Shown here in pieces: positions 6,464 to 14,600 of a DNA stretch of 16,714 nt. Within the stretch, counting starts at the first letter, position 1. Each line of letters begins with the position of its first letter. The stretch covers positions 1 to 16,714 of the forward strand of contig JAEWZB010000064.1 in NCBI GenBank assembly GCA_023395515.1, given 5' to 3'. The translations under genes and the position numbers were made by a program. Source of the stretch: Bacillota bacterium (GTDB lineage Bacteria > Bacillota > Syntrophomonadia > Syntrophomonadales > Syntrophomonadaceae). Under the pieces are notes generated by a model, which saw only the letters and a list, made by a program, of their open reading frames with translations, had not been told where the DNA came from and did no database searches.

Positions 6464-9400
6464 GTGGATATATATAAAATACTGAAGTTTCTTTTTCCAG
6501 AATATCAAATTATCGAATCGGTAAAAAAGCATGGATTTATAGCAAAAAACAAGACCTTATCTACAGCTTCCCCGAATGCTTCAGTTGACCAGCGAGGTAC
6601 TCAAAGCCAAGCTGTGCAGGCTGTGTCGCCAGGTGTTTCCTCCATGAAACCGGAATCCAATGTATCGGGTAATGAAGTAATTTATTCCGGCCAAAAGAAT
6701 ATTGAAATTACCGGTAACCAGATAGATATTAGCCTTAATAAGGCTAAGAAAATAGTACAAAATCAATTTGTGGGGCAAAGATCGGCAGTTGATGATCTTT
6801 TTATAGCCTTTAAACGGCCGCTTGTGGCCGGTGCCCAAGCAGATAAGCCTAAAAATACGTTTGTAATTATAGGCAATGAGGGTATGGGTAAAAACAGTCT
6901 TATAGAATACACCATTAGTGCTTTGGAACAGGAAAAACTATTGAATTATAATACTGCCGGGGTAGTTGATTTATCATCATATCCAACCTCATCAGAACAG
7001 CCCATTTTCATGTCCGACCTCTACAAAGCTCTCTATGCCAGCTCTGACGTTATCATCTTCAGAAATTTCGAGAAATGCCATACGAGCATGTTGGGGGTTA
7101 TATCTGATCTTGTAATTTCCGGGAGACATCAGCTGGGGGCCAGATATGCCCTGCAGAACGATAATCTCATTGAAGCGACGGGAGTGCTCATGCAAAATTC
7201 CATCAGTGAGATTTCAGCCAATAATAAATACTTTATTTTTATAACCGATTTATCAGAAAATAAAGTATCCGATTTATTTGGTTCCAAATTTATGGAAAAT
7301 GTTGCGGACATTATAAAGTTTGTCCCCTATACGGATGCAGAAATAGCTGAGATTGCCCAAAGAATACTTTTAGGTTTAAACATCCGCTGCCAAAATCAAT
7401 TATCTGCTTTAATAAGCTATTCACCAGAGTTTATAGAGCTTTGCACTTCAAAATATAAAAAAGTTATGGGGTTTAACCAAGTTGAGGAGTTTATATTGAA
7501 AGATGTATATAAAGCCTTAGCTGAGTATAAACTGCGTAATTCCATGCTTACCAATGCCAAGGTTTGCCTAAGCTGCATTGATGATACTATCTATGCGGAG
7601 ATAACAGAGCCGGGCGGACCGAAAATAGTTGATTTAACTCCCTACTTGCCCAAGAAAAATACCTTAAATATTGAGGCGGTTAAAAAAGAACTGGCAGATG
7701 TGGTGGGGCTGGATAAGGTCAAAGAGTATGTGTTGGATTTAGAGAATAATTTAAGGGTGCAACAAATCAGGGAAGATGCAGGTCATAAAGCAGCTTCTCT
7801 TTCTATGCATATGATTTTTACCGGTAATCCCGGTACAGGCAAAACAACTATAGCCAGAATTGTGGCCAAATATCTGAAAGCTATTGGAGTATTATCGACA
7901 GGACAGTTACGGGAAGTCAGCCGCGCAGATCTGGTGGGACAATATGTGGGACATACGGCTAAGCAGACCAACGAGGTGATTCAATCTGCCCTAGGCGGTG
8001 TACTGTTCATTGATGAAGCCTACGCCCTTTGCCGGGACAAAAATGATGCTTTTGGCCTGGAAGCAATTGATGCTTTAGTTAAAGCTATTGAAGATTATCG
8101 TGATGATTTAGTGGTAATTTTGGCGGGGTATAAGGATGAAATGGAAAGCTTTTTGCATTCTAATTCCGGCTTGCGGTCCAGATTTCCTAACATAATTGAA
8201 TTTGAGGACTATACTGCTGCAGAAATGGTGCAGATTGCGGATATAACCGCCAAGTCTAAGGGATATAAGATAGCTGACGATTGTAAGGACGGATTATTAC
8301 GCCTTTTTGAAAAAAGCCAAATCAAAGGCAGAAATGACAGTGGCAATGGCAGGTTGGTACGCAATGTAATTGAAAGTGCCATAATAGAACAATCAAAACG
8401 AATTTTAAAAGAGCCTGGGTCTGAATTGGATATACTCCGATATGAGGATTTTAAATTTGACAGTTTGGTAAAATTCGATTTAGAAAAGTCATTAAGTACC
8501 ATAATAGGGCTGGAGAATGTTAAAGATTTTGTAAGAACCCAGTATCAGTTTCTGGTAGCAAATGAGAAAAGAAGACAAGCCGGTATTGTTATTGACTCAA
8601 CTCAATCCCTCAATATGATTTTCACCGGCAATCCGGGTACGGGCAAGACCACTATTGCACGGGTGGTAGCCTCTATGTTTAAGGATATGGGGCTCTTGAA
8701 GCAAGGCCATCTGGTAGAAACTGACCGGGGAGGTCTGGTAGCTGAATACGCTGGTCAAACAGGCAAAAAGACCGAAGAATTATTCCGCAGTGCTTTAGGC
8801 GGAGTGCTGTTTATTGATGAAGCCTATGCACTAGGCAGCGATAATGGAGGCTTTGGCAAAGAAGCGATTGATACCTTGGTAAAACTGATTGAAGATTACC
8901 GGGGTGAAATAGTTGTTATATTGGCCGGTTATAAAAAGGAAATGGCAGATTTTATGAAATCAAATTCCGGTCTGGAATCACGATTTCCTTTAGTTATTGA
9001 TTTTCCTGATTATAAGCCGGATGATTTATATGCTATTGGGTTAAACATGATTGCTGCCAAGGGTTTTATAATTAATGAAGCCGCCCGGGATGTTTTTAAG
9101 GAGCAGATTATTTCAGCTCATAAATCTGCCACCGCCCATTCGGGAAATGCGCGGATGGTAAGGAACATGGTGGAAAAGATTATGCGCAATCAATCGGCCC
9201 GGATAGCTTCTATTGAGGATATATCTAAAGAAGGCCTTACTGAAATAATCCCGGATGATATTGGCGTAAGTAATGTGGACACGAATACCTTTGACCTGGA
9301 AGGGGCACTGGCGCCGGTAGTAGGTTTAACCGAGGTTAAGGATTTTGTACGCAGCTTATATGCCCGGCTTAGAATGCAAAACGAGCGCAAGAAAATGGGA

Positions 9401-9715
9401 CTTCCCACCGATAGTGCTCAAACTTTACATATGATTTTCAAGGGTAACCCGGGGACGGGTAAAACCATGATAGGCCGTACCATAGCTGATGTCCTCTACA
9501 ATATCGGGGTTATAAGAACTAACCAGCTGATTGAAACAGACCGGGCCGGGTTGGTAGCCGGGTATGTGGGCCAGACTGCCATAAAGACAACTGAAAAGGT
9601 TGCAGAGGCTATGGATGGGGTTCTTTTTATTGATGAGGCTTATTCTCTGGCTCAGGGTGGTGCTAATGATTTTGGCCGGGAAGCCATTGATACCCCTGGT
9701 AAAACTCATGGATGA
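6464..9715 (+). CDS. Multi-AAA+ ATPase: inactive ClpB-like domain plus three CbxX/CfqX domains (frameshifted)
   Basis: A 1083-residue reading frame that should continue to 10088. GTG start with GGGGAG (6451-6456) seven bases upstream. After a low-complexity N-terminus (about 1-90) comes a ClpB-type AAA+ domain (about 100-330) with degenerate motifs: Walker A is GNEGMGKN (137-144; Asn for Ser/Thr), the Walker B region reads IIFRNFEKCH (197-206) where ClpB has a DE pair, and the arginine-finger segment is KFMENVAD (275-282) without Arg. Three CbxX/CfqX (SpoVK, CbbX, EccA class) domains follow about 270 residues apart, with intact Walker A GNPGTGKT at 454, 722 and 994, FIDEAY Walker B with Asp at 517, 785 and 1057, LAGYK sensor-1 in the first two, and SRFP arginine fingers (R573, R840). 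These families remodel proteins as hexamers. The frame breaks after T1077 and ends six codons later. Function is not known; two membrane proteins follow. Confidence 0.85.
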   Translation: MDIYKILKFLFPEYQIIESVKKHGFIAKNKTLSTASPNASVDQRGTQSQAVQAVSPGVSSMKPESNVSGNEVIYSGQKNIEITGNQIDISLNKAKKIVQNQFVGQRSAVDDLFIAFKRPLVAGAQADKPKNTFVIIGNEGMGKNSLIEYTISALEQEKLLNYNTAGVVDLSSYPTSSEQPIFMSDLYKALYASSDVIIFRNFEKCHTSMLGVISDLVISGRHQLGARYALQNDNLIEATGVLMQNSISEISANNKYFIFITDLSENKVSDLFGSKFMENVADIIKFVPYTDAEIAEIAQRILLGLNIRCQNQLSALISYSPEFIELCTSKYKKVMGFNQVEEFILKDVYKALAEYKLRNSMLTNAKVCLSCIDDTIYAEITEPGGPKIVDLTPYLPKKNTLNIEAVKKELADVVGLDKVKEYVLDLENNLRVQQIREDAGHKAASLSMHMIFTGNPGTGKTTIARIVAKYLKAIGVLSTGQLREVSRADLVGQYVGHTAKQTNEVIQSALGGVLFIDEAYALCRDKNDAFGLEAIDALVKAIEDYRDDLVVILAGYKDEMESFLHSNSGLRSRFPNIIEFEDYTAAEMVQIADITAKSKGYKIADDCKDGLLRLFEKSQIKGRNDSGNGRLVRNVIESAIIEQSKRILKEPGSELDILRYEDFKFDSLVKFDLEKSLSTIIGLENVKDFVRTQYQFLVANEKRRQAGIVIDSTQSLNMIFTGNPGTGKTTIARVVASMFKDMGLLKQGHLVETDRGGLVAEYAGQTGKKTEELFRSALGGVLFIDEAYALGSDNGGFGKEAIDTLVKLIEDYRGEIVVILAGYKKEMADFMKSNSGLESRFPLVIDFPDYKPDDLYAIGLNMIAAKGFIINEAARDVFKEQIISAHKSATAHSGNARMVRNMVEKIMRNQSARIASIEDISKEGLTEIIPDDIGVSNVDTNTFDLEGALAPVVGLTEVKDFVRSLYARLRMQNERKKMGLPTDSAQTLHMIFKGNPGTGKTMIGRTIADVLYNIGVIRTNQLIETDRAGLVAGYVGQTAIKTTEKVAEAMDGVLFIDEAYSLAQGGANDFGREAIDTPGKTHG

Positions 9716-10088
9716 CAACCGGGAACGTCTAATTGTTATTCTGGCCGGATACAGTAAAAACATGGATGATTTCCTTTTGACCAATCCGGGACTTAAATCC
9801 AGATTTCCTAATATTATTGAATTTGCCGATTATTCGCCGGATGAATTGATGCTTATTGCGGATAACCAATATTCGTCCAAGGGATACGTGCTAGACGACG
9901 GTGCCCGGGATAAATTACGCACAATATTTGAAAAGGTTCTCCATGAAAAGGCATTTGGCAACGGCAGATATGTACGTAATGTTTTTGAACGGTCGGTCAA
10001 CAAGCAGGCTCTACGGCTTAGCACTGATCCTGATTTAACCCGGGAAGAGCTTGTAACAATCGAAGCTGACGATATTGAGGAGGTGTAG
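9696..10088 (+). pseudogene. C-terminal remainder of the third CbxX domain, out of frame
   Basis: This is the continuation of the AAA+ protein shifted by one base. Removing one C from the CCCC run (9693-9696) restores LVKLMDDNRERLIVILAGY, matching LVKLIEDYRGEIVVILAGY of the second domain residue by residue. It carries the third domain's sensor-1 (LAGYS), arginine finger (GLKSRFP) and sensor-2 region (NGRYVRN). The joined product would be 1207 residues. As a stand-alone gene it would have to start at ATG 9708, which has no ribosome binding site, and would lack Walker A and B, so it is not a plausible independent protein. Either the gene is a pseudogene, a truncated but working version is made, or the base is a sequencing error. 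Confidence 0.85.
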
Positions 10089-10090
10089 TC

Positions 10091-10558
10091 ATGGATAAGA
10101 TAAAGAAGATAATAGACTTTCTCGGTAATGTTGTCGCGGTTATATATTTCTTTACGGCAATGATGATAGTATTGTTCCTGCTGGGAGGCGGACCATTTAT
10201 GCTCATATCAAATATAGACGTCATCCGGGAGTCCGGATTTGCCAACCCGAACTCCGGCCAGGCCATCATGGGTTTGTCGGGGCTATTTATCGGAATATCC
10301 CTGCTTATACCTCCTTTACGAAAAATGTATTATAAACTGCCGTGGTTGTTTCCGTTTACCAAGATATTATTTGTTGATGTACTTATCTTAAGTATTGCGG
10401 TCGCAATCCTTAATTATGGATATGAGATACAAAGTTCATCCCGTCATGCGATTTTCTTTGGGTTGATGATAGGACAAATAATTATTGGCCGGGCCTTAAT
10501 GTGTATATATTTTAACAAAAATAAAGTTGAGTATATTGGAGGCGAAGCCCATGAATGA
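10091..10558 (+). CDS. Four-TM membrane protein of the AAA+ operon
   Basis: I do not recognise this 155-residue protein. It has four predicted membrane helices (about 12-39, 57-76, 88-110, 118-140) with short loops; the longest outside or inside loop (residues 40-56) is polar (IDVIRESGFANPNSG). No charged residue cluster in the helices suggests a transporter, and no catalytic motif is visible. The ATG lies two bases after the stop of the AAA+ gene, with GAGGAGG-like sequence at 10076-10083 as its ribosome binding site. Its end overlaps the next gene by eight bases, so all three proteins should be made together. It is plausibly the membrane anchor or channel partner of the ATPase (inference). 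Confidence 0.75.
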   Translation: MDKIKKIIDFLGNVVAVIYFFTAMMIVLFLLGGGPFMLISNIDVIRESGFANPNSGQAIMGLSGLFIGISLLIPPLRKMYYKLPWLFPFTKILFVDVLILSIAVAILNYGYEIQSSSRHAIFFGLMIGQIIIGRALMCIYFNKNKVEYIGGEAHE

Positions 10559-11213
10559 TGATTTAAAAAAGAGCCTGAATAAAAAAAATCCTGCCCCTAT
10601 TTTTGAGGCAACCAAACTCACTAATGATCAAGGGCAGGAGCAAATAAGCCCCAATGATAATATAACTAATGTATTAAGTGAAGATGCCCAGGAACAGGTT
10701 AAGGAAAAGTCAGATCATAAGAAAAAAGATAAGCCGCTAAAAGTATTTGGGGGGATATGCTTAGCTGTATTTGTGGCCGCCATGATTTTTAGCTTTAAAC
10801 CTGCCGTGGACACGTCGGATGCGGCTAAACAAGCGCTCTCCGATAGGGTATCTACTTCAGTAGCCGCAGGGACAATACTGCGGAACAATGATGAAAAAAT
10901 TGAACCACAGGACTATATAATAAACCACAGCTATGATAAAAGCGAAAGCAAGATTTTGGTTTGGGATTTTGCCGCAGAAGATGGTGATTATGTTCAAGTT
11001 TTGGTCAATGGCTCCCCAGTGTCTGAGGCATTTATGATAAAACATAAGCCCGTGGAAATGACAGTTCCCGCAGTGGGGGAAGTTCAGATAAAAGGAATTA
11101 GAGATGGGGGCGGCGGCATCACTTATGCCGTCAGATATGAATTAAACGGTACATGCTACTTTAATTTGGCTCCCGAAGGTGAATTTAATACTTATACCCT
11201 GATAAAAGAATAA
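10551..11213 (+). CDS. Single-pass membrane protein with an outside C-terminal domain
   Basis: A 220-residue protein I cannot name. Residues 1-62 are polar, charged and probably disordered in the cytosol, ending in a lysine-rich patch (KKKDKP) just before one membrane helix (about 64-82). The topology rule of positive residues inside places the C-terminus outside. Residues about 130-220 look like a compact beta-sandwich with a glycine-rich turn (RDGGGG). I chose ATG 10551 because GGAGG (10538-10542) is eight bases upstream; an upstream TTG at 10527 lies inside the previous gene and before this ribosome site. The eight-base overlap with the four-TM gene points to translational coupling. Candidate role: contact between the AAA+ machine and the cell exterior or a secreted substrate. 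Confidence 0.75.
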   Translation: MNDDLKKSLNKKNPAPIFEATKLTNDQGQEQISPNDNITNVLSEDAQEQVKEKSDHKKKDKPLKVFGGICLAVFVAAMIFSFKPAVDTSDAAKQALSDRVSTSVAAGTILRNNDEKIEPQDYIINHSYDKSESKILVWDFAAEDGDYVQVLVNGSPVSEAFMIKHKPVEMTVPAVGEVQIKGIRDGGGGITYAVRYELNGTCYFNLAPEGEFNTYTLIKE

Positions 11214-11217
11214 TATT

Positions 11218-11273
11218 AAATTTAATATCTATATATAGCTCCCGTAGCAAATTATAATTGGTACGGGAGTTTT
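11218..11273 (+). repeat. Right copy of 56-bp direct repeat flanking the AAA+ block
   Basis: Partner of 6121-6176, differing at five positions, and beginning five bases after the stop of the last operon gene. Copies are in the same orientation and about 5.1 kb apart. Confidence 0.8.
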
Positions 11274-11280
11274 TATTTTT
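11239..11280 (+). terminator. Rho-independent terminator of the AAA+ operon
   Basis: CTCCCGTA (11239-11246) pairs with TACGGGAG (11262-11269) around an AT-rich loop and runs into TTTTTATTTTT. It is 26 bases past the last stop codon of the operon. Confidence 0.85.
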
Positions 11281-11515
11281 TAGTCATGCTTATTACATTG
11301 ACATAGTATAAGAAGGGTATATCTCCAACTAATATTAGAAAATCCCTACTGGGAAAGAGGGGCTAATCTATCTAGCCTCTGTGGGACATTTTTCTAAACA
11401 AAAGATGGTAAATAGTATAATAAATAATTATAATTCGCCAATAGCATCTCCCAAAATGATAACGGTTGACTTATGAGATAATTCATGACCATATTATGAT
11501 GAAGTGTCAGGTATG

Positions 11516-11556
11516 AAAAAAGGGCAGGCTTTTCGTGATTGCGAAAGCCTGCCCTT
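11516..11556 (-). terminator. Strong terminator on the minus strand, downstream of the GEMM-like RNA
   Basis: Read on the minus strand, AAGGGCAGGCTTTCG-type arms (11542-11556 and 11520-11535) form a stem of about 15 pairs with one bulged base and a small loop, followed by six T residues (the A-run at 11516-11521 of the plus strand). It ends transcripts coming from the SLH surface-protein gene. Confidence 0.88.
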
Positions 11557-11625
11557 ATAGTGCTGAAGCACCTTAAACTCTGTAGCCTGTGTCCCTGCCT
11601 TTAAGCAGGTTGGCCCTTGGGTTTA
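11541..11625 (-). ncRNA. c-di-GMP-I (GEMM)-like riboswitch, possibly degenerate
   Basis: On the minus strand the order of conserved GEMM elements is recognisable: AGGGCCAACC; a six-pair stem CCUGCU/GGCAGG closed by a UAAA tetraloop (GAAA in typical members); GGGACACAGGCUACAG against the family's GGGACGCAAAGCUACAG; then UUUAAGGUGC-UUCA-GCACUAUAAG, like the tetraloop-receptor arm CUAAGGU...ACUAUGA. The closing P1 strand and the base of the second arm match poorly, and the segment where P1 would close (GGGCAGGCUU) is also the 5' arm of the following terminator. That overlap is how riboswitches gate termination. It begins about 60 bases after the SLH gene's stop codon. No minus-strand gene lies downstream, so any controlled target is unclear. 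Family call is by eye. Confidence 0.5.
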
Positions 11626-11686
11626 TTCAACTGTTAGTGTTTGTGCTTTTTCTATGTTGCTATTTATTGCTCCTGAATATATCAGA

Positions 11687-14600
11687 TTACTTTGACAGCA
11701 GATTATAGAGAACCTGAGCCATTTCTGCTCTGGTAGAGGTGCCTGTCGGGAACAGCTTTCCGTCATATCCTCCAATGGTTCCGGTTTCAACCAAAAATGC
11801 CATGGTGTCCTTAGCCCAGGTTGCGGTATCCTCTGCATCGGCGAAGTCGGATAAGGTTTGGCCGGGGCTGTCCTTGGGCAGATTTCCCATAAGCTTCAAA
11901 ACATTGTAGAGCAGGGTAAACATTTCCTGCCGGGTAATCTCCTGATCCGGTGCAAACATGTTATTGCCTAGGCCCCTGGATATGCCCAATTTCTTGGCTG
12001 TGGCCAGATGGCCTGTATACCAGGTGTTGCCCGCATCGGCAAAATTATTTGTTGGGTTTAGATCAGGAGCGATGCTGTATGCTTTCATCATCATCACTAG
12101 GAATTCTCCCCGGGTTAGTTGGGCATCGGGACTGTAATTGCCGTCTCCCGTACCTCCAGTGATGGCTCTAGCTGCGATAAAGCCTACTGCCTTGCTGTAC
12201 CATGCGTTTGCCGCTACATCATTGAAGCTTACTTTGTTGTAGCCTATGGCATACAGTGAGAAGTGGGTGGTATTGAAGATCACTGTACCGGTTGACTGGT
12301 CATAGATGCAATTGCTTACAACTTCCAATCCGCCTTCTGAGTTAATGTAGTAGATAACGATAGCTTCTGTATCCTCACCGTCTTTAGGTGTGTAAGGTAT
12401 GGCTACTGATACATTGCCGCCAAACTCTGAAATCGTTTTATCTCCACTAGTGATGCTGAAATTGAACACCGGGCGATCTCCCACCGCCTGTTGTGCTTCA
12501 GTTGAAAGGGTGGAGACGTCTACTTTGGAGGCAGTTATATTTATGTCTTCTGCTGCTTCACCGGCTATGGTGGATAGAGCATTTGCGTCAAAGCTGAGAG
12601 AAGCAATCGGGGTAGATACGGTTAGAACATACGTTTTGCCATCCGCAGCCAGTTCCATAGCTTCTTTAGGCATGCTGGTTTCAACGGTTGTGGCATCTGC
12701 CGGGGCCTCTACCTTGATCTCAACAACAGCCGCTATACCGCTTCCTTGCCTTTCAGCTTCTGCCAATGCCTGGCTGATGGCATCACTTATCTGGTCCTGG
12801 GTAACGGCTGCGGTGGCTTTGCCGTTATTGTCAACAGTAGCTGTAGTGGTGGTCGTGGCAGTTGCCGTATTTCCTGTGGTAGTTGTTGTTTCTGTCTTGG
12901 GTGTTTCTTTGGGCGGTTCTGCCGGTGGAGTAGTTGGGGTACTGCTGCTGCCACTACCGCTGCTTGAGGCTGCCTGGGCTGTCAGTGTTACTGTATAGGT
13001 GTCGGTGGAATCTGCCGTTCCGTCATTGGCCTTGAATACCAATGTAGTCGTTCCGGTGGAGGACGGGATATAGGAGTAATTTGCACTGGCTCCTATGTTT
13101 GCAGCTTCGTTTACCGATACCTTGTAGGTCAATGTATCTGCATCCGCATCTTCGAATATAGTGGCAAGATTAAGGGTATAAGCTGTATTCACTGTCACGC
13201 TGGCTGTCGCTGTAGCTGGTACTGCCGCCTTACGGACCGGTGCTGTATTCGGTGCTGTTCCCAGAGTAAAGTTTATGGTATAGATTTGCTTGGTCGTACT
13301 ATCTTCGGCTGTTACCTCTATCATGGCATTACCGGGCAGCGCCGCAGCCTGAGTAATATTGACGGCAGCCCTTAAATCGGAAGCTGTAGCAGCGACTATA
13401 GATGGCAGACTGCCGGGCAGGGTGCCATAAGGCAGTTCCACGTTATAACTGTAAATACCTGCCGCAAAACCGCTCACGGTGCTGCCGCCCACCGTCAGAC
13501 TACTCAAGGAAGCATCTGTTCCGGGGATGTAGCTTTGTTGCGCTTCTATGGTCAGTCTTGCACTTTCTCCCACATTAAAGGAGATGTTAAATTCAACGAT
13601 ATTGCCATCTGACAGGTTCAATCCTGATAAAAGTTCTTCAGTGATAGTCAGTGTGTTTACGTCTATTGTAAAATCTCGTGGTGATTCGAGAACGCCTGAG
13701 CCATAGACCACCCCGGTGACGGTATTGGCATCGTTCCAGGTAATGGATGTAACTATATCACTGGGATTATCCAGATCAAAGACTGCCGTTGTCGGGCTGA
13801 TGGTTGCGCTAGTTATTGCCGCTGTTGCCGGGAATATTGCCGTTATCACTCCTGAATTTACGGTATTGCTTACCGTAGTGGCTCCTGCCACAGTGAAGAA
13901 GTCCTCGGTGACGCCGTTCAAGGTATAGCCAGCTTTTGGCGTCAGGGTAATGGTGGCTGTGTATACTGTGCTGGCGGCAAAGGGATTATGTGCCGGGCTC
14001 CAAGCCACGGTTCCCGTGTATTGTGCTGTTTCTGTTATGGCAGTGACCGGAGTTGCACCTTTCATGGGGGCAGTTACTCCGGTTATGGCTGCTGTAGTTA
14101 CTACCGATGGCGCTATGGTATAAGCAGCTGTCAATATTGCGCTGTCAGTCATACCTGTTTTTATGGCTATGCCTTTGATGGTCATAGCGGTGTTTATGGT
14201 TATAGGAGCGGTATATGCCGTACTGCTGCTGGTCGGTGTACTGCCATCGGTGGTGTAGTATATGGCTGCTCCGGCGGTGGTAGTGCTTAATGTTACCTTT
14301 GTGTCTGCGGGTACTTCTCCGGCTGGTGGATTAGCAGTTGGAGTAGCTACCGATGGTACTATGGTATAGGCAGCTTCCAGCATTGCGCTGTTGGTCATGC
14401 CTGCTTTTATGGCTATGGCTTTGATGGTCACAACGGTGTTTATGGTGATAGGACCGGTATATTCCGTATTACTAGTGGTTGGTGTACTGCCATCGGTGGT
14501 GTAGTATATGGTTGCTCCGGCTGTGGTGGTACTTAAGCTCACTGTACTTCCGGTTGCTACTGCTCCGGCCGGAGGATTAGCGGTTGGGGTTGCTGCCTGT

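Larger units (their letters stand above)
11214..11686. other. Convergent intergenic region between the AAA+ operon and the surface-protein gene
   Basis: No protein gene is seen. It holds the right 56-bp repeat and terminator (plus strand), a small inverted repeat built on GGCTA/TAGCC near 11361-11376, the minus-strand terminator at 11516-11556 and the GEMM-like RNA ending near it. Weak promoter-like hexamers occur but none has acceptable spacing. Confidence 0.6.

Noticed and set aside
9690..9715. Programmed +1 frameshift in the AAA+ gene
   Set aside because: No internal Shine-Dalgarno at the right spacing and the slip codons do not allow good re-pairing; an indel in CCCC is simpler. Not fully excluded.
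9425..9784. Minus-strand 119-codon open frame across the AAA+ frameshift
   Set aside because: Complement of conserved CbxX codons; no plausible start signal.
10527..10550. Upstream TTG start for the 220-residue protein
   Set aside because: It precedes the GGAGG site that serves ATG 10551 and adds an implausible N-terminus.
11298..11323. Promoter TTGACA / TATATC on the plus strand
   Set aside because: Spacing is only 14 bases and no gene follows on that strand.
11466..11497. Promoter TTGACT / TATTAT on the plus strand
   Set aside because: A 20-base spacer is too long and only the convergent terminator follows.
12399..12998. Plus-strand 199-codon open frame inside the SLH gene
   Set aside because: Low-complexity Ala/Ser/Val mirror of a Ser/Thr-rich linker in the minus-strand gene; no ribosome site and no domain.
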